A stretch of DNA of 13,405 bases. Source: DASPKW01 sp038244055 (lineage in GTDB: Bacteria; Planctomycetota; Phycisphaerae; Tepidisphaerales; Tepidisphaeraceae). The stretch is taken from positions 1-13,405 of the forward strand of contig JBBRTW010000173.1 of NCBI GenBank assembly GCA_038244055.1, read 5' to 3'. Positions 12,393 to 13,405 of this stretch are shown piece by piece. The notes under the pieces were generated by a model. The model ran no database searches, was not told where the DNA came from, and saw only the letters and a list, made by a program, of their open reading frames with translations. Made by a program: the position numbers and the translations under genes. How positions within the stretch are numbered: position 1 is the first letter of the stretch; every line of letters begins with the position of its first letter.

Positions 12393-12903
12393 GGAGTTTC
12401 CAAATATTGACACGGCTCACCACTTCGTTTTTCCATCGTCGGAAATTTCGTAATGCACGAACAGTGAACGTGTCCGATGCACTCAAGTGTATTGTTCTCG
12501 TCTTTCCTCTCGTTTTCAACAACATTCCGCGTCGCCGATAAAAATATCGCTGAACATAAGCCCAATAGGCGATATCACGCGCACAATCGTACACAACAAG
12601 AATTACGGGACGAATATGGGCAAGCCATGCGCTTAAGTCACGTTTATCGACTGAAAAGGCAATCCGACGCCCGCCATCAATGATCCGCGGCTTCGAAACC
12701 GCCTTGACCTGCATCAGAAATTCTTCGCTCTCAACGTTTCCGCCTCGGTCGAAAGTCTGCACCTTCAAATCGATCCCATAGTCCGCCCCCGACGGTGTCG
12801 CTGCTGTGGCAAAACCGGCTCGAGCGCACATCCACTCGACATATTTCATCGCGATGTCCGCTCTAACATGACCCGGCGGCCTGCGCTTTCGCTCATCCTT
12901 CAT
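12385..12903 (-). CDS. DUF4365 domain protein, PD-(D/E)xK nuclease-like
   Basis: A 172-residue protein. A first helix with E23 (YVEWMCARAGF) is followed by ADYGIDLKVQ (40-49) with D45, then FLMQVKAVS (62-70) with Q65 and K67. This E...D...QxK order is that of the PD-(D/E)xK nuclease fold and matches DUF4365. LAHIRPVILVVYDCARDIAYWAYVQRYF (from about 93) matches the family's later strand-helix region. The C-terminal 50 residues are very basic (RRRGMLLKTRGKTR, RNFRRWKNEVVSR), compatible with nucleic-acid binding. DUF4365 proteins are often found in accessory and defence loci; the target is unknown. The gene starts 12 nt after the glmS stop and overlaps the HicA-like gene, so all three are probably co-transcribed. 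Its base composition, roughly half GC over 12400-12700, is lower than that of its neighbours, which suggests transfer. Confidence 0.65.
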   Translation of the reverse strand: MKDERKRRPPGHVRADIAMKYVEWMCARAGFATAATPSGADYGIDLKVQTFDRGGNVESEEFLMQVKAVSKPRIIDGGRRIAFSVDKRDLSAWLAHIRPVILVVYDCARDIAYWAYVQRYFYRRRGMLLKTRGKTRTIHLSASDTFTVRALRNFRRWKNEVVSRVNIWKLHV

Positions 12904-12915
12904 ACGATGCGGACT

Positions 12916-13405
12916 CTACTCCACCGTCACACTCTTCGCCAGATTCCTCGGCTTATCCACATTACACCCTCTCAAAACCGCCGCGTGATACGCCAGCAGT
13001 TGCAGCGGCACCACGCTCAACAGCGGCTGCAATCCTTCCAGCGTATCCGGCACATAGATCACGTGGTTCGAGTAGCGCTTGATGTTGGTATCGCCCTCGG
13101 TCGCCACCGCGATGATGTGCCCGCCCCGCGCCCGCACCTCTTCGATGTTGCTGATGACCTTATCGTACTGAACGCCCTTGGTCGCGATGAAGACCACCGG
13201 CATCCCTTCGTTGATCAGCGCGATCGGCCCGTGCTTCATCTCGGCCGCGGGCATTCCCTCGGCGTGGATGTAGCTGATTTCCTTCAATTTGAGCGCGCCT
13301 TCGAGGGCGACCGGATAGTGGTAGCCGCGGCCGAGGAAGAGCCAGTTCTCGCGGTCGATGAACTGCGCCGCGATGTCGCGGATCTGTTCGCTCGCGGTCA
13401 GCACC
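12916..13405 (-). CDS. glmS: Glutamine--fructose-6-phosphate aminotransferase (C-terminal part, 5' end off the right edge)
   Basis: Makes glucosamine-6-phosphate from fructose-6-phosphate and glutamine, the first step toward UDP-GlcNAc. The visible 162 residues are the second SIS (isomerase) subdomain and the C-terminus. FLGRGYHYPVALEGALKLKE and ISYIHAEGMPAAEMKHGPIA contain the catalytic-site Glu (LKEIS) and His (MKHGP). The end PRNLAKSVTVE is the invariant tail with the Lys that binds substrate. E. coli counterparts are Glu488, His504 and Lys603. The glutaminase domain and start lie outside the window. The frame is open to the edge, so the GTG near 13404 is not the start. Downstream, 12 nt after the TAG stop, begins the accessory DUF4365 gene. 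Confidence 0.95.
   Translation of the reverse strand, partial: VLTASEQIRDIAAQFIDRENWLFLGRGYHYPVALEGALKLKEISYIHAEGMPAAEMKHGPIALINEGMPVVFIATKGVQYDKVISNIEEVRARGGHIIAVATEGDTNIKRYSNHVIYVPDTLEGLQPLLSVVPLQLLAYHAAVLRGCNVDKPRNLAKSVTVE

Overview
The window reads as an ordinary, gene-dense piece of a high-GC bacterial chromosome (GC clearly above 55% by eye, strong G/C third-position bias). It carries several kinds of intergenic repeat and one lower-GC accessory pair at the right end. Gene content suggests a planctomycete, perhaps of the Phycisphaerae: a class III fructose-1,6-bisphosphatase, a short single-domain mannose-1-phosphate guanylyltransferase, a large GT-C membrane glycosyltransferase behind hemA, and a huge Arg/Gly-rich disordered tail. 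This placement is an inference from gene types, not a proof.

Layout, left to right. (1) Positions 3-1706 (+) hold the 3' part of a gene for a very long disordered, Arg/Gly- and acid-rich protein tail, probably of an RNA-binding enzyme whose folded part lies left of the window. (2) 1745-1969 (-) encodes a small YgaP-type (DUF2892) membrane protein. (3) 2006-3264 (+) is a promoter, a roughly 140-nt leader with three hairpins and a 15-codon mini-ORF, then manC. (4) 3469-3924 (+) is ruvX. (5) 4146-4802 (+) is an RDD membrane protein, with one palindromic repeat element upstream (3965-4082) and a different one downstream (4767-4841). The second supplies the last 11 codons and the stop. (6) 10040 down to 4860 (-) is a probable operon: precorrin-2 dehydrogenase, CcsA/HemX-like membrane protein, hemA, and a GT-C glycosyltransferase. 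(7) 10109-12082 (+), divergent from that operon, is fbp (class III). (8) 13405 down to 12117 (-) is the 3' end of glmS, then a DUF4365 nuclease-like gene and an overlapping HicA-like small gene.

How the genes fit together. hemA (glutamyl-tRNA to glutamate-1-semialdehyde) and the precorrin-2 dehydrogenase act at the entry of tetrapyrrole synthesis and on its siroheme branch. The CcsA/HemX-like protein between them is a common partner. fbp, manC and glmS all touch the fructose-6-phosphate node: supply of F6P, GDP-mannose and glucosamine-6-phosphate. With the GT-C enzyme this points to cell-envelope sugar metabolism, though these genes are not one operon.

The parts most worth a second look are: the DUF4365/HicA-like pair inserted behind glmS; the two palindromic element families around the RDD gene; the structured manC leader; the recurring pattern of a -10-like hexamer 6-10 nt before the start codon of first genes (possible leaderless mRNAs); and short A/T-rich tandem repeats, often 7 bp long, in several intergenic gaps. 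No rRNA, tRNA, CRISPR array or insertion-sequence transposase was seen, and no stretch over 300 bases is without a gene.
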